Positions 14,759 through 22,194 of a stretch of 51,776 nt of DNA are shown here, piece after piece. The DNA comes from a virus, in the IMG/VR virus record IMGVR_UViG_3300009537_000017, positions 1 through 51,776 of that record; one strand, 5' to 3'. The translations under genes and the position numbers were made by a program. Each line of letters starts with the position of its first letter. Positions within the stretch are counted from its first letter, which is position 1. A model generated the notes under the pieces. The model was not told the origin of the DNA. It did no database searches and saw only the letters and a program-made list of their open reading frames with translations.

Positions 14759-16063
14759 CCCGTCTTAAAGATTTCTCTTGCTTTCTGTAACTCGACTATG
14801 GTAAGGTAGGTGTATGAATGTTAGAGGGTATGAATACAGGATTTATCCGAACCAGAAGCAGGCAGGGCAACTTGAACAGATGCTCGGCAATGCCAGGTGG
14901 GTTTATAACTGGGCACTTGCAAGGCGCATTGAGGCATACCAGAAGGACAAGAAAACCATGTCTGCTTTTACGCTGATGACCGAGCTGACACAGTTGAAGA
15001 AAAAGCCGGAGTATGAATGGCTGAATCTTTCTGTTGCTCAGAGCCTTCAACAGTCCATCGTGAACATGGAAAAAGCCTTTACCCGTTTCTTCCGGGAAAA
15101 ACACGGATTTCCTAAATTCAAGCGTAAGCATGACAAGCGGCATACTGTCGGATTCCCTCAGAACACAAAGATTAAGTTTGATGAAAACAGGGTCTTTGTT
15201 CAGAAGCTCGGATGGATACAAACACGGATAAGCCGGACATTCGAGGGAATTATAAAGACGGCTGTAATCAAGAAGACGGCAACGGGCAAGTTCTTTGTAA
15301 GTATTGCCGTTGAGACGGAAGACAAGAAGCAGAAACAAAAGGTGATCCGTAAGGCTACAGCAGTCGGAATTGACACAGGAATAAAAACCTTTGCAGTTCT
15401 TTCAGACGGAACGGAGATAGAGAACCCGAAGCATTTGAAGCAGGCACTCGGAAGGTTGAAGGCATTGCAGCGCCGGGCAAGCCGGAAGGTGAAGGGGAGC
15501 GCAAACAGACGCAAGGCAGTTCTTCAGCTTGCACGGCAGCATGAACACGTAGCGAACCAAAGAAAGGACTTCTTACATAAGACGACAACCTCGATAGTCA
15601 AGAGGTTTGATACCGTTGTGTGTGAAGACCTGAATATCAAGGGCATGGTAAAGAACCATTGCCTTGCTCAGAGCATTTCTGATTTAGGACTTGGAGACTT
15701 TTACCGTATGCTCCAGTACAAACTTGCAGACAGTGGCAAGAACTATCTGGAGATAGGCCGTTTTGAGCCTTCAAGCCGTATGTGTACCTGTGGCAAGGTT
15801 AATGCCCGCTTGACGCTCTCTGACCGTGTGTGGACGTGTGAGACGTGCGGGACTGTTCATCAGAGAGACCACCTTGCAGCACAGAATATCTTGAACTTCG
15901 GATTACAGAAACAGAATATAATCAAAGCCACCGGGGGAACCTCGGGAAGAGCGGCCAGAGGTGTCGTGTAGTAATGCGAACCGATGAAGGTCGAACCATG
16001 TCTTTTGTGGAGTTCAACGATGGAAATCACGGGCCGGCGTAGCCGGTCCCGTGGATTGAGTTG
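14753..16063 (+). mobile_element. Putative integron gene cassette carrying tnpB
   Basis: Bounded by the G^TT positions of attC-like sites 2 and 3. The cassette start TTGAA (with the preceding G) is complementary to TTCAAC (16013-16018), the R'' box of its own 3' site, so a circle would rebuild a paired R stem. GC content rises sharply here relative to the phage backbone. An ordinary IS605-type decayed insertion is the alternative; no TnpA transposase is present. Confidence 0.55.
14814..15971 (+). CDS. tnpB: TnpB-like RNA-guided nuclease (IS200/IS605 OrfB)
   Basis: 385 residues, close to the usual length. N-terminal YEYRIYPNQKQAGQLEQMLGNARWVYNWAL is the helix-turn-helix signature. RuvC residues are present: D in GIDTGIKTFAVLSDG, E in VVCEDLNIKGM and D in QRDHLAAQNIL. 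The zinc-finger region has MCTCGK and CETCG; the first knuckle is CxC instead of the usual CxxC. No tnpA accompanies it. TnpB proteins cut DNA guided by an RNA from the element's right end, normally overlapping the 3' end of the gene. Here the right flank is an attC-like site, suggesting a cassette-borne TnpB. Confidence 0.9.
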   Translation: MNVRGYEYRIYPNQKQAGQLEQMLGNARWVYNWALARRIEAYQKDKKTMSAFTLMTELTQLKKKPEYEWLNLSVAQSLQQSIVNMEKAFTRFFREKHGFPKFKRKHDKRHTVGFPQNTKIKFDENRVFVQKLGWIQTRISRTFEGIIKTAVIKKTATGKFFVSIAVETEDKKQKQKVIRKATAVGIDTGIKTFAVLSDGTEIENPKHLKQALGRLKALQRRASRKVKGSANRRKAVLQLARQHEHVANQRKDFLHKTTTSIVKRFDTVVCEDLNIKGMVKNHCLAQSISDLGLGDFYRMLQYKLADSGKNYLEIGRFEPSSRMCTCGKVNARLTLSDRVWTCETCGTVHQRDHLAAQNILNFGLQKQNIIKATGGTSGRAARGVV

Positions 16064-16069
16064 TTAGGT
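16012..16069 (+). other. Integron attC site 3 (canonical R boxes)
   Basis: GTTCAAC (16012-16018) matches RYYYAAC and GTTAGGT (16063-16069) matches GTTRRRY. Between them AAT-CACGGG-CCGGC (16025-16038) pairs with GCCGG-t-CCCGTG-g-ATT (16042-16057), leaving an extrahelical T47 and G54 and a 3-nt loop. Length 58 bp is in the attC range. Orientation matches the rightward genes. There is no T-run, so a terminator is unlikely. Confidence 0.7.
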
Positions 16070-16085
16070 TTCATTGGGAGAATGC

Positions 16086-16652
16086 ATGAGAGACCCGGAA
16101 AGAGTTGCTAAGGATTGTCTAGAATATTCTCGTCGTTCTTTGAAGGAATTTCCGCCCGTATTAGACGTTTGCTGTGGCAGTCGTATGTTCTGGTTCGACA
16201 AGCAAGATGAGCGGGCCCTGTTTGTGGACAAGCGCCGCGAGACTTGGCCGATTGACATAGACACGCCTGGCACCAAAGGCAGAAGTCCGATTGTGGTTGA
16301 CCCGGATGAAATCGCGGACTTCACGGCCCTCCCTTACCCGGACGAAGTTTTTGCGCTTGTGGTGTTTGACCCTCCGCACATTGAGCGGACGGAAGCCAAA
16401 GGGTTGTTGACGCGGAAATACGGGCACCTAACCGGGGATTGGCGCGAAGAATTGCGGCAGGGGTTTGCAGAGTGTTTCCGCGTTCTCAAGCCACACGGGA
16501 CGCTGATTTTTAAGTGGGCAGAGTCAGACCATCCGGTTTCGGAGGTTTTGAAACTCACGCCGGAGAAGCCGCTTTTCGGGCATAAGTCAGGGAAGAAAAG
16601 CGCAACACACTGGATAGCGTTTATGAAACCTGAGGAATATATAACGATATGA
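16086..16652 (+). CDS. SAM-dependent methyltransferase, GC-rich
   Basis: 188 residues from ATG 16086 (GGGAG upstream; a TTG at 16074 is the alternative). Motif I-like VLDVCCGSRMFWF, then LVVFDPPHIERT (DPPH, reminiscent of the DPPY/DPPW catalytic loop) and CFRVLKPHGTLIFKW. Likely methylates nucleic acid. Its GC content is clearly above that of the phage backbone genes, and it begins 17 nt after a canonical attC box, so it may be a third cassette whose own attC has been lost. Its stop overlaps the next gene's ATG. Confidence 0.75.
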   Translation: MRDPERVAKDCLEYSRRSLKEFPPVLDVCCGSRMFWFDKQDERALFVDKRRETWPIDIDTPGTKGRSPIVVDPDEIADFTALPYPDEVFALVVFDPPHIERTEAKGLLTRKYGHLTGDWREELRQGFAECFRVLKPHGTLIFKWAESDHPVSEVLKLTPEKPLFGHKSGKKSATHWIAFMKPEEYITI

Positions 16653-16927
16653 CCCCTATCCAGTCCATACGCAAATTTTGTATAAATTGTCAAGGCGGCA
16701 ACCAAAAAGCCCCTGCGCTTTGCACAAATCCCGATTGTGTCTTATTTGCCTACAGGGAGGGCAAGAACCCTGCCCGGAAGGGTATAGGCGGGGGTAAGGG
16801 GAGAAAACAGCTTGGCGGAAGGATTATAGGCACTCAAGTGGCACAAATCATCAAAATAAAAGAGGGTAAGAGACAGGAAATACTGGTAACAGGGAATAAG
16901 AGGGTGATAATAGAGGATATTGAATAA
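16649..16927 (+). CDS. Small cysteine-containing phage protein
   Basis: 92 residues. N-terminal IRKFCINCQGGNQKAPALCTNPDCVLF has four cysteines arranged as a zinc knuckle, then a basic glycine-rich stretch (GKNPARKGIGGGKGRKQ). Coupled to the preceding methyltransferase by ATGA overlap. Similar short zinc proteins occur in phage replication regions; the function is not known. Confidence 0.6.
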   Translation: MTPIQSIRKFCINCQGGNQKAPALCTNPDCVLFAYREGKNPARKGIGGGKGRKQLGGRIIGTQVAQIIKIKEGKRQEILVTGNKRVIIEDIE

Positions 16928-16943
16928 AAAAAGGAGGAGTGAG

Positions 16944-17363
16944 ATGGAGAAAAAAGAATTATCATTATCATTTGTTTGGGGAATAAGATTAAAGCTCTGG
17001 GCGGAAGGTGATAAGCTCAAGGCGGAAGGTGATAAGCTCAAGGCGGAAGGTGATAAGCTCAAGGCGGAAGGTGATAAGCTCAAGGCGGAAGGTGATAAGC
17101 TCTGGGCGGAAGGTGATAAGCTCTATGCGGAAGGTGATAAGCTCTATGCGGAAGGTGGTAAGCTCTATGCGGAAGGTGATAAGCTCTGGGCGGAAGGTGA
17201 TAAGCTCTGGGCGGAAGGTGGTAAGCTCTATGCGGAAGGTGATAAGCTCTGGGCGGAAGGCATTCTTGAAGTATATGGCAACATTTCTTTGGAATGGCAA
17301 TTTAGGGAAGACAAAAACAATTATGCGTGTATTTTAGAAACTGGCGAAATCTTTGAACCATAA
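16944..17363 (+). CDS. AEGDKL heptad-repeat protein
   Basis: 139 residues from ATG 16944 (GGAGGAG upstream; the frame opens at TTG 16920). A short N-terminus is followed by about 12 heptads AEGDKLx, where x is K in the first four and W or Y later, then a 35-residue tail with WQFREDKNNYACILETGEI. The 7-residue period suggests a coiled coil or helical rod. The function is unknown; it lies just upstream of the Bet recombinase. Confidence 0.65.
   Translation: MEKKELSLSFVWGIRLKLWAEGDKLKAEGDKLKAEGDKLKAEGDKLKAEGDKLWAEGDKLYAEGDKLYAEGGKLYAEGDKLWAEGDKLWAEGGKLYAEGDKLWAEGILEVYGNISLEWQFREDKNNYACILETGEIFEP
17001..17260 (+). repeat. 21-bp minisatellite, 12.4 copies
   Basis: Units of gcggaaggtgataagctcaag vary mainly at the last codon (aag, tgg, tat) and at gat/ggt. 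The frame is kept, so copy number can change without frameshift. The order of variants (K, then W/Y blocks) suggests segmental duplication. Confidence 0.95.
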
Positions 17364-17381
17364 ACCAAAAGGAGGAGTAAA

Positions 17382-18185
17382 ATGGAGAAAACAGAATTGA
17401 TTAGGTATCAAACATTAACAGGTCAGGATGTAGAATTATCGCCTGCCATTGTCAGAAAGTATCTGGTAAGTGGCAGCGGGGAAGTAACTGAGCAAGAGGT
17501 GATGATGTTTTTGGCTTTGTGCAAATACCAAAACCTCAATCCATTTTTAAGGGAGGCATATCTAATTAAGTATGGGACTGAAAAAGCTACAATGGTTGTT
17601 GGCAAAGAAACTTTTTTAAAAAGAGCGGTAAAAAATCCAAAATATAAGGGACATGAGACAGGTATTAATGAAGATGGACAAATCGCATGGGCTAAAATAT
17701 ATGTAGACAGTTATCAAGTGCCCATAACCTGTGAAGTTGATTTTGCCGAATATGTTGGCAGGAAAAAAGATGGGACAATTAATAGGATGTGGCAAGAAAA
17801 AGGCCGCACGATGTTAAAGAAGGTCGCCCTAGTGCAGGCATTGCGGGAAGCTTTCCCTGAAGATTTTGGCGGAATGTATTCGCCTGAAGAAATTAATCAT
17901 ATTCAGCAAGACCTTCCCGATACGCCGATTAAAATGCCTGCTGATAATATTAAGCCTCCGCAATCCATATCAGCTGCAGCAGAGCCACAGGCGGAGACTA
18001 AAATCCTTTTCTCCATATCCGATGCACAGCGTAAGAGGTTTTATGCCATAGCCAAAAAAGGCGGGGCAAGTGATGAAGCAGTCAAGGACTGGCTATACAG
18101 AGAATTTGGCTTTGAGCATAGTAAAGACATCACAAGAGATTGTTACGAGGATATATGCGCAAGGGCTGCAGAGGAGTTAAAGTGA
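17382..18185 (+). CDS. bet: Phage recombination protein Bet (RecT-like annealase)
   Basis: 267 residues. The family core is evident: EQEVMMFLALCKYQNLNPFLREAYLIKYG, MVVGKETFLKRAVKNPKYKGHETGI, and RTMLKKVALVQALREAFPEDFGGMY. Single-strand annealing proteins of this family pair with a 5'-3' exonuclease, here the next gene. The C-terminal 60 residues form a separate helical segment. GGAGGAG precedes the start. Confidence 0.9.
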   Translation: MEKTELIRYQTLTGQDVELSPAIVRKYLVSGSGEVTEQEVMMFLALCKYQNLNPFLREAYLIKYGTEKATMVVGKETFLKRAVKNPKYKGHETGINEDGQIAWAKIYVDSYQVPITCEVDFAEYVGRKKDGTINRMWQEKGRTMLKKVALVQALREAFPEDFGGMYSPEEINHIQQDLPDTPIKMPADNIKPPQSISAAAEPQAETKILFSISDAQRKRFYAIAKKGGASDEAVKDWLYREFGFEHSKDITRDCYEDICARAAEELK

Positions 18186-18186
18186 T

Positions 18187-18822
18187 ATGCCAAAGTTTGA
18201 ATTTAGAGAATCAGATCACGTTTATTTGTGCGATGGCGTTCAAATTCCAAGTGTTACATCTGTTTTGCCATATAATTTTTTTGGCAATGACACGGAATAT
18301 ATCCGGGACAGAGGCTCTTTAATCCATAAGATGGTTTATCTTTACAATATGAAAAATCTTGATGAGGAAAGCCTTGACCCTGTGCTTGCGCCATATTTTG
18401 AGGGTTACAAGAAGTTTATATCAGAGAATGGCCAGCCAAAAGGATTGTGGGATATAAAAAGCGGCTCTCCTCAGCCAGCAGAGGAGCTGCAGCTAACAGG
18501 TTATGCCCTGCTTATCCGGGAGGGCATAACCAATAACTGCAAAAAAGCCGAATGGACATTTGAAGAACCATTATATCATCCCTTATATCGCTTCGCAGGC
18601 ACGCCCGATATTGTGAATGTCCAGTATTCAGGCATTGAAAGGGATGTCATAATGCCCTTCTCAATGCACTGCCTATATCTTGATAATGCTGGCGGATACA
18701 AATTATCAAAGGATTATTCAAAGGATTACAGGAAAAACAGGGAGATATTTTTATCATTTCTAACCTGCCATAAATGGCTTACTGAAAGGAGATTAAAAAA
18801 TGGAAAAAACATTAGAACTTGA
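18187..18822 (+). CDS. PD-(D/E)XK-like phage exonuclease with rearranged motif order
   Basis: 211 residues, adjacent to Bet and so the likely exonuclease partner. N-terminal VYLCDGVQIPSVTSVL and RGSLIHKMV (RecB-type motif I His) look normal. Then motif III-like GLWDIKSG with QLTGYALL comes before motif II-like EEPLYHPLYRFAGTPDIV; in familiar homologues GTPD precedes DIK(T/S)G and Q..xY. The C-terminus (GGYKLSKDYSKDYRKN..FLSFL) resembles homologues. So two blocks of about 30 residues seem swapped in frame. Either a real permutation or an assembly artefact. Confidence 0.7.
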   Translation: MPKFEFRESDHVYLCDGVQIPSVTSVLPYNFFGNDTEYIRDRGSLIHKMVYLYNMKNLDEESLDPVLAPYFEGYKKFISENGQPKGLWDIKSGSPQPAEELQLTGYALLIREGITNNCKKAEWTFEEPLYHPLYRFAGTPDIVNVQYSGIERDVIMPFSMHCLYLDNAGGYKLSKDYSKDYRKNREIFLSFLTCHKWLTERRLKNGKNIRT

Positions 18823-19456
18823 AGCACAGATAAAACAGAACATAGCGTCGTTAAGTGAATCAGCTATGATGCTAAAGGTGGTAGATGTTGATACTTATGC
18901 ACAGGCGGGAGAATTATTAACTGCACTTAAATCAAAGGAAAAATATATAAAAGGTTTATTTGAAGACCCTAAATCAAAAGCTCATGCTGCGTGGAAAGGT
19001 ATCTGTGCATGGGAGAATGAGGAGCTTAACAAACTTAAACCGATCTCACAGCATCTTAACAAACAGATGACAGATTGGTATGTAGTAGAGGAAAGGAAGC
19101 GCAAAGCAGAAGAAGACCGGCTCAGGCAGGAAGCCATAAAGCGGGAGGAAGAAGAAAGACTGGCCGCCGCTATTGAGCTTGAGAAGGAAGGCTATAAAGA
19201 GGAGGCAAAAGTGGTTATTTCTGAACCTGTTTATGTGCCTCCGCCGATTATTGAAAAGACGCAGCCGAAGGTAGCAGGCTTAGGAATCAGGACCAATTGG
19301 ACATGGAAAGTTATAGACGAAAAACTTATCCCACGTGAATATCTCAAGATAGATGATGTTACAATTAATGGCATTGTCAGGGTAAAGAAAGGCAACACAA
19401 AGATACCGGGGATAGCAGTTTTTGAAGAAAAGAGCATGGGAGGGGTAAGGAAATAA
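18800..19456 (+). CDS. Recombination-module coiled-coil protein
   Basis: 218 residues. A long charged helix (VVEERKRKAEEDRLRQEAIKREEEERL) separates an N-terminal helical domain from a C-terminal domain with TNWTWKVIDEKLIPREYLKIDD and IPGIAVFEE. This architecture is common beside phage RecT/Bet genes. The biochemical role is not established. It overlaps the exonuclease gene by 23 bp. Confidence 0.7.
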   Translation: MEKTLELEAQIKQNIASLSESAMMLKVVDVDTYAQAGELLTALKSKEKYIKGLFEDPKSKAHAAWKGICAWENEELNKLKPISQHLNKQMTDWYVVEERKRKAEEDRLRQEAIKREEEERLAAAIELEKEGYKEEAKVVISEPVYVPPPIIEKTQPKVAGLGIRTNWTWKVIDEKLIPREYLKIDDVTINGIVRVKKGNTKIPGIAVFEEKSMGGVRK

Positions 19457-19647
19457 TGGTACAATTTATGGCTACTCTTAAAACAAGCGGTAAGTGCATT
19501 AAGATTGATGACGAGCTTGAGGCAGAAATCACATTAACCGTGCCGCGTTCTGAAATTTCAGAATTGATTAAAATGGCGATGTTTGCAGGCAAGCGCTTTA
19601 AAGTTGTTATCATGGAGGTTAAGGAAGATGAAAAAATTCATACTTGA
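19456..19647 (+). CDS. Small hypothetical protein
   Basis: 63 residues; ATG overlaps the previous stop (TAATG), and an internal ATG at 19468 is an alternative. Beta-strand-rich start (MATLKTSGKCIKIDDELEAEITLTV) and a single short helix. No family recognised. Confidence 0.55.
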   Translation: MVQFMATLKTSGKCIKIDDELEAEITLTVPRSEISELIKMAMFAGKRFKVVIMEVKEDEKIHT

Positions 19648-19894
19648 TTTGAGAAAGGCAGATTTACCTGAGAGGTATCTAAAATGCCCGAAGCAGATTT
19701 ACATAGAACCGGGGAAGCACGGTAAAGATTTTGATGTTATCATGGACCGGTTATTGGATGAAGAAAAAAGGGTAATCTGTGAGGCATCGAGGGGTGGCGA
19801 TCTGGCAATAATTAACGAGCTTCCGCCGGGATTTGACGTTGCTGACCTGCCGATTGGGGCGGCTATCGAGGTGGTGGCGGGAATTTGGAGATGA
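19628..19894 (+). CDS. Small hypothetical protein
   Basis: 88 residues from ATG 19628, preceded by GGAGGTTAAGG; the frame opens earlier but that part is a shadow of the preceding gene. Contains IYIEPGKHGKDFDVIMDRLL and INELPPGFDVADLPIGAA. No recognised domain. Confidence 0.55.
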   Translation: MKKFILDLRKADLPERYLKCPKQIYIEPGKHGKDFDVIMDRLLDEEKRVICEASRGGDLAIINELPPGFDVADLPIGAAIEVVAGIWR

Positions 19895-19920
19895 AGGAGA
19901 GGGAAGGGAATAAATAATCT

Positions 19921-21003
19921 ATGCAGATATTTCATCAATCAGTATTTGATAAATGGCAAATAGAAGATAACAGCATACAATGTATACTGACTTCGCCGCC
20001 TTACTATTCCTTAAGAAAATATGATATTCCCGATGTGATTATTGGCGGGGATAAGGATTGTGGGCATGAATGGGGAAATGAGATTAAATTGAATAATAGA
20101 CATAAGGCAGGTGAAACAAATCCCGGCAAAGAAGCATGGCTTAAAGATTCGGGCGCTATTGCACAAACAGCGGGACAATTCTGCCTCCACTGCAACGCAT
20201 GGCAAGGGCAATATGGTTTAGAGCCAACCTATAAACTTTACCTTGAACATACCATGTTATGGCTCAAAGAGGCATGGCGGGCGCTAAGGGATGACGGAAT
20301 ATTATTTATAAATATAGCGGACAGTTATGGTGGTGGTAGTGGCAGCTACTATCCACATAAAAATGAAGTTAGGGCAAGTAAAAACTATTTAAAAACTCAT
20401 AGTCAAGGAAAGCCTAAATCTAAGCTCTTAATCCCTGAACGCCTAATGGTTATGATGGCAGATGAAGGCTGGATAATACGGAATCATATTGTTTGGTTTA
20501 AACCGAACGCCATGCCAGAAAGCGCAACTGATAGATTTTCCAAAAAATGGGAGACTATTATCTTTGCTGTGAAAAGCCCTAAGTATTATTTTGATTTAGA
20601 TGGGGTAAAAGAAGCATATCAACAAACCACTATAGAGCGTGCTGGTAGAGGCTTTGAAAGCGATAACAAAGTCTATAATGAAAACTATAATAGTGAAAAA
20701 CATATTAACTATGCAAAAAAAGTTTTATCAGGAGAATTAAGAGGCAAGAACCCCGGCGATGTCTTCCAGATTCCCACACAGCCTTCACCTGAAAAGCACT
20801 ACGCAATGTGGCCGGAGGCATTATGTAAGCGATTAATCCTATGCTCAACAAAGGCAGGGGACGCTGTGCTGGACCCATTTGCAGGAAGCGGCACAACACT
20901 AAGGGTTGCAGATGAGCTTAATAGGAAGGCTTATGGCATTGATTTGGGTTATAGTGATATACAGCAAAGAAGGTTAACAGAAATCCAGAAGGTGTTAATC
21001 TAA
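19921..21003 (+). CDS. DNA methyltransferase (N4-cytosine/N6-adenine class)
   Basis: 360 residues. Catalytic TSPPYYSLRKYD is at about residue 21 and the SAM-binding DPFAGSGTTLRVADELNRKAYGIDL is at the C-terminus, the order of beta-class amino methyltransferases. SPPY is typical of m4C enzymes. A Cys-containing insert (GHEWGNE..FCLHCNAW) lies between. Stand-alone, with no restriction partner seen, so a protective role is likely. Confidence 0.85.
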   Translation: MQIFHQSVFDKWQIEDNSIQCILTSPPYYSLRKYDIPDVIIGGDKDCGHEWGNEIKLNNRHKAGETNPGKEAWLKDSGAIAQTAGQFCLHCNAWQGQYGLEPTYKLYLEHTMLWLKEAWRALRDDGILFINIADSYGGGSGSYYPHKNEVRASKNYLKTHSQGKPKSKLLIPERLMVMMADEGWIIRNHIVWFKPNAMPESATDRFSKKWETIIFAVKSPKYYFDLDGVKEAYQQTTIERAGRGFESDNKVYNENYNSEKHINYAKKVLSGELRGKNPGDVFQIPTQPSPEKHYAMWPEALCKRLILCSTKAGDAVLDPFAGSGTTLRVADELNRKAYGIDLGYSDIQQRRLTEIQKVLI

Positions 21004-21236
21004 TGCAGTCCAAAAAACACAGCTTACTTGAAAGTATAACAAATGTATCCGTGGGCTACGGCGTGGCTGTTATGAGCCAGATTATAATATTCCCTATCTT
21101 TGATATTCATACAAGCCTATCAAGTAACTTACAAATAGGGCTGTGGTTTACAGGGGTATCCATAGTAAGGAGCTATGCGCTTAGAAGGTGGTTTACGAGG
21201 AGGACGGAAGGAGAGGCAAAAAGACTTGACAATTAA
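21003..21236 (+). CDS. Small membrane protein, DUF7220-like
   Basis: 77 residues, two hydrophobic segments (VGYGVAVMSQIIIFPIFDI; IGLWFTGVSIVRSYALRR) and a basic C-terminus. SLLESITNVSVGYGVAV and RSYALRRWF are familiar from a conserved phage membrane family. The function is unknown. Coupled to the methyltransferase by TAATG overlap. Confidence 0.65.
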   Translation: MQSKKHSLLESITNVSVGYGVAVMSQIIIFPIFDIHTSLSSNLQIGLWFTGVSIVRSYALRRWFTRRTEGEAKRLDN

Positions 21237-21253
21237 AAATAATATGCTAAAAT
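21226..21253 (+). promoter_or_regulatory. Promoter before the replication initiator gene
   Basis: TTGACA (21226-21231), 16-nt spacer, TAAAAT (21248-21253), overlapping the end of the membrane-protein gene. The predicted start near 21260 explains choosing ATG 21280 rather than the earlier in-frame ATGs for the next gene. Confidence 0.7.
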
Positions 21254-21279
21254 CAGTGGAAGGAATAGGGGGCTTATCT

Positions 21280-22194
21280 ATGATTCATGACCATAGAGAC
21301 AGCCTTACTCCAGTCGGGTTGCCCTCTACACTTCCTTTTCAGGCTGGAGAATATGAGAGACTGGAGGAATATTTGGATTCTGATAATTTCACATCTGGCT
21401 TTATTTTTTTAAGCCGCTCACTTTTAAAATCTAAAGAATTTCAAAAACCAAACTATCTTAAAGTCTGGCTTTGGTGTCTGCTGAAAGCCTGCCATACTAC
21501 CCAACATATATCCATAGCTACAGGAAAAGGAAAAACTGTTGTTACTTTACAGCGAGGTCAATTTATTTTTGGCAGGAATTCCGCAAGTAGAGAATTGGGA
21601 CTTTTTTCGTCTTCTGTGAGAAATATCTTGGAGCAATTTCAAAAGTGGCAAAATCTGGACATCCAAAAGGACAGCCATTATTCCATTATAACTATTCGTA
21701 ATTATGAAGATTATCAGAATTCTGATAATTATAAAGGACAGGTAAAAGGACAGGCAAAGGACAGGCAAAGGACAGGCAAAGGACAGGCAAAGGACACATA
21801 CAATAATGTAAATAATGATAATAATAAAAAGAAGAAGAGAGAAGAAGGCAAAACAGCTTCTAAAAAACCTATCTTATCTGATGAAGAATGGCTCGAAAGT
21901 TTGAAAGCGAATAAAGCCTATGAAGGATTAGATATTGAGAAGGTGCATGGTAAATTATTGGCGTGGTGTGAGCTTAAAGGCAAAAAACCTACGAGGGCGC
22001 GGTTGCTAAACTGGCTGAACCGTGAGGAAAGACCCATGACAGGTAAAGTCTTAAAATCTAAAACTCCAATTAATATTGCACTTGATGCGATTAATCGTGA
22101 AAGGGAAAAAGAAAATGCAAACACAAAAAAAGGATGTGATGGAGCTATTGACATATCTCCAATCGTCGTATCCGCTGCAAAAGGCTTGGACTGA
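21280..22194 (+). CDS. Replication initiator / replisome-organiser-like protein
   Basis: 304 residues from ATG 21280. N-terminal winged-helix-like DNA-binding region (FIFLSRSLLKSKEFQKPNYLKVWLWCLLKAC ... LQRGQFIFGRNSASRELGL, SSSVRNILEQFQKW), as in phage O/DnaD-like initiators. A low-complexity linker (GQAKDRQRTGKGQAKD) is encoded by iteron repeats. The C-terminus has a helical segment (WCELKGKKPTRARLLNWLNRE). Next to a loader-like gene, matching the O-P arrangement of lambdoid phages. Confidence 0.75.
   Translation: MIHDHRDSLTPVGLPSTLPFQAGEYERLEEYLDSDNFTSGFIFLSRSLLKSKEFQKPNYLKVWLWCLLKACHTTQHISIATGKGKTVVTLQRGQFIFGRNSASRELGLFSSSVRNILEQFQKWQNLDIQKDSHYSIITIRNYEDYQNSDNYKGQVKGQAKDRQRTGKGQAKDTYNNVNNDNNKKKKREEGKTASKKPILSDEEWLESLKANKAYEGLDIEKVHGKLLAWCELKGKKPTRARLLNWLNREERPMTGKVLKSKTPINIALDAINREREKENANTKKGCDGAIDISPIVVSAAKGLD
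21736..21840 (+). other. Putative replication origin: 11-bp iterons plus AT-rich DNA
   Basis: GGACAGG recurs at 21736, 21748, 21759, 21770 and 21781, with a partial copy at 21792; the unit is GGACAGGCAAA at a strict 11-bp period after the first. The period is not a multiple of three, so DNA rather than protein appears to be selected. A stretch of almost pure A/T with GATAATAATAAAAAG follows. Iterons inside an initiator gene mirror lambda ori within O. Confidence 0.7.

Noticed and set aside
16028-16053. Terminator after tnpB
   Set aside because: The strong GC hairpin has no T-run and is bounded by canonical attC boxes.
17001-17260. CRISPR array
   Set aside because: The units are contiguous 21-bp coding repeats with no spacers.
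16742-17300. Long antisense frames over the heptad repeats
   Set aside because: They arise from the 21-bp periodicity and have repetitive, unnatural composition.
21736-21796. CRISPR-like short repeat array
   Set aside because: An 11-bp period without spacers fits iterons, not CRISPR.
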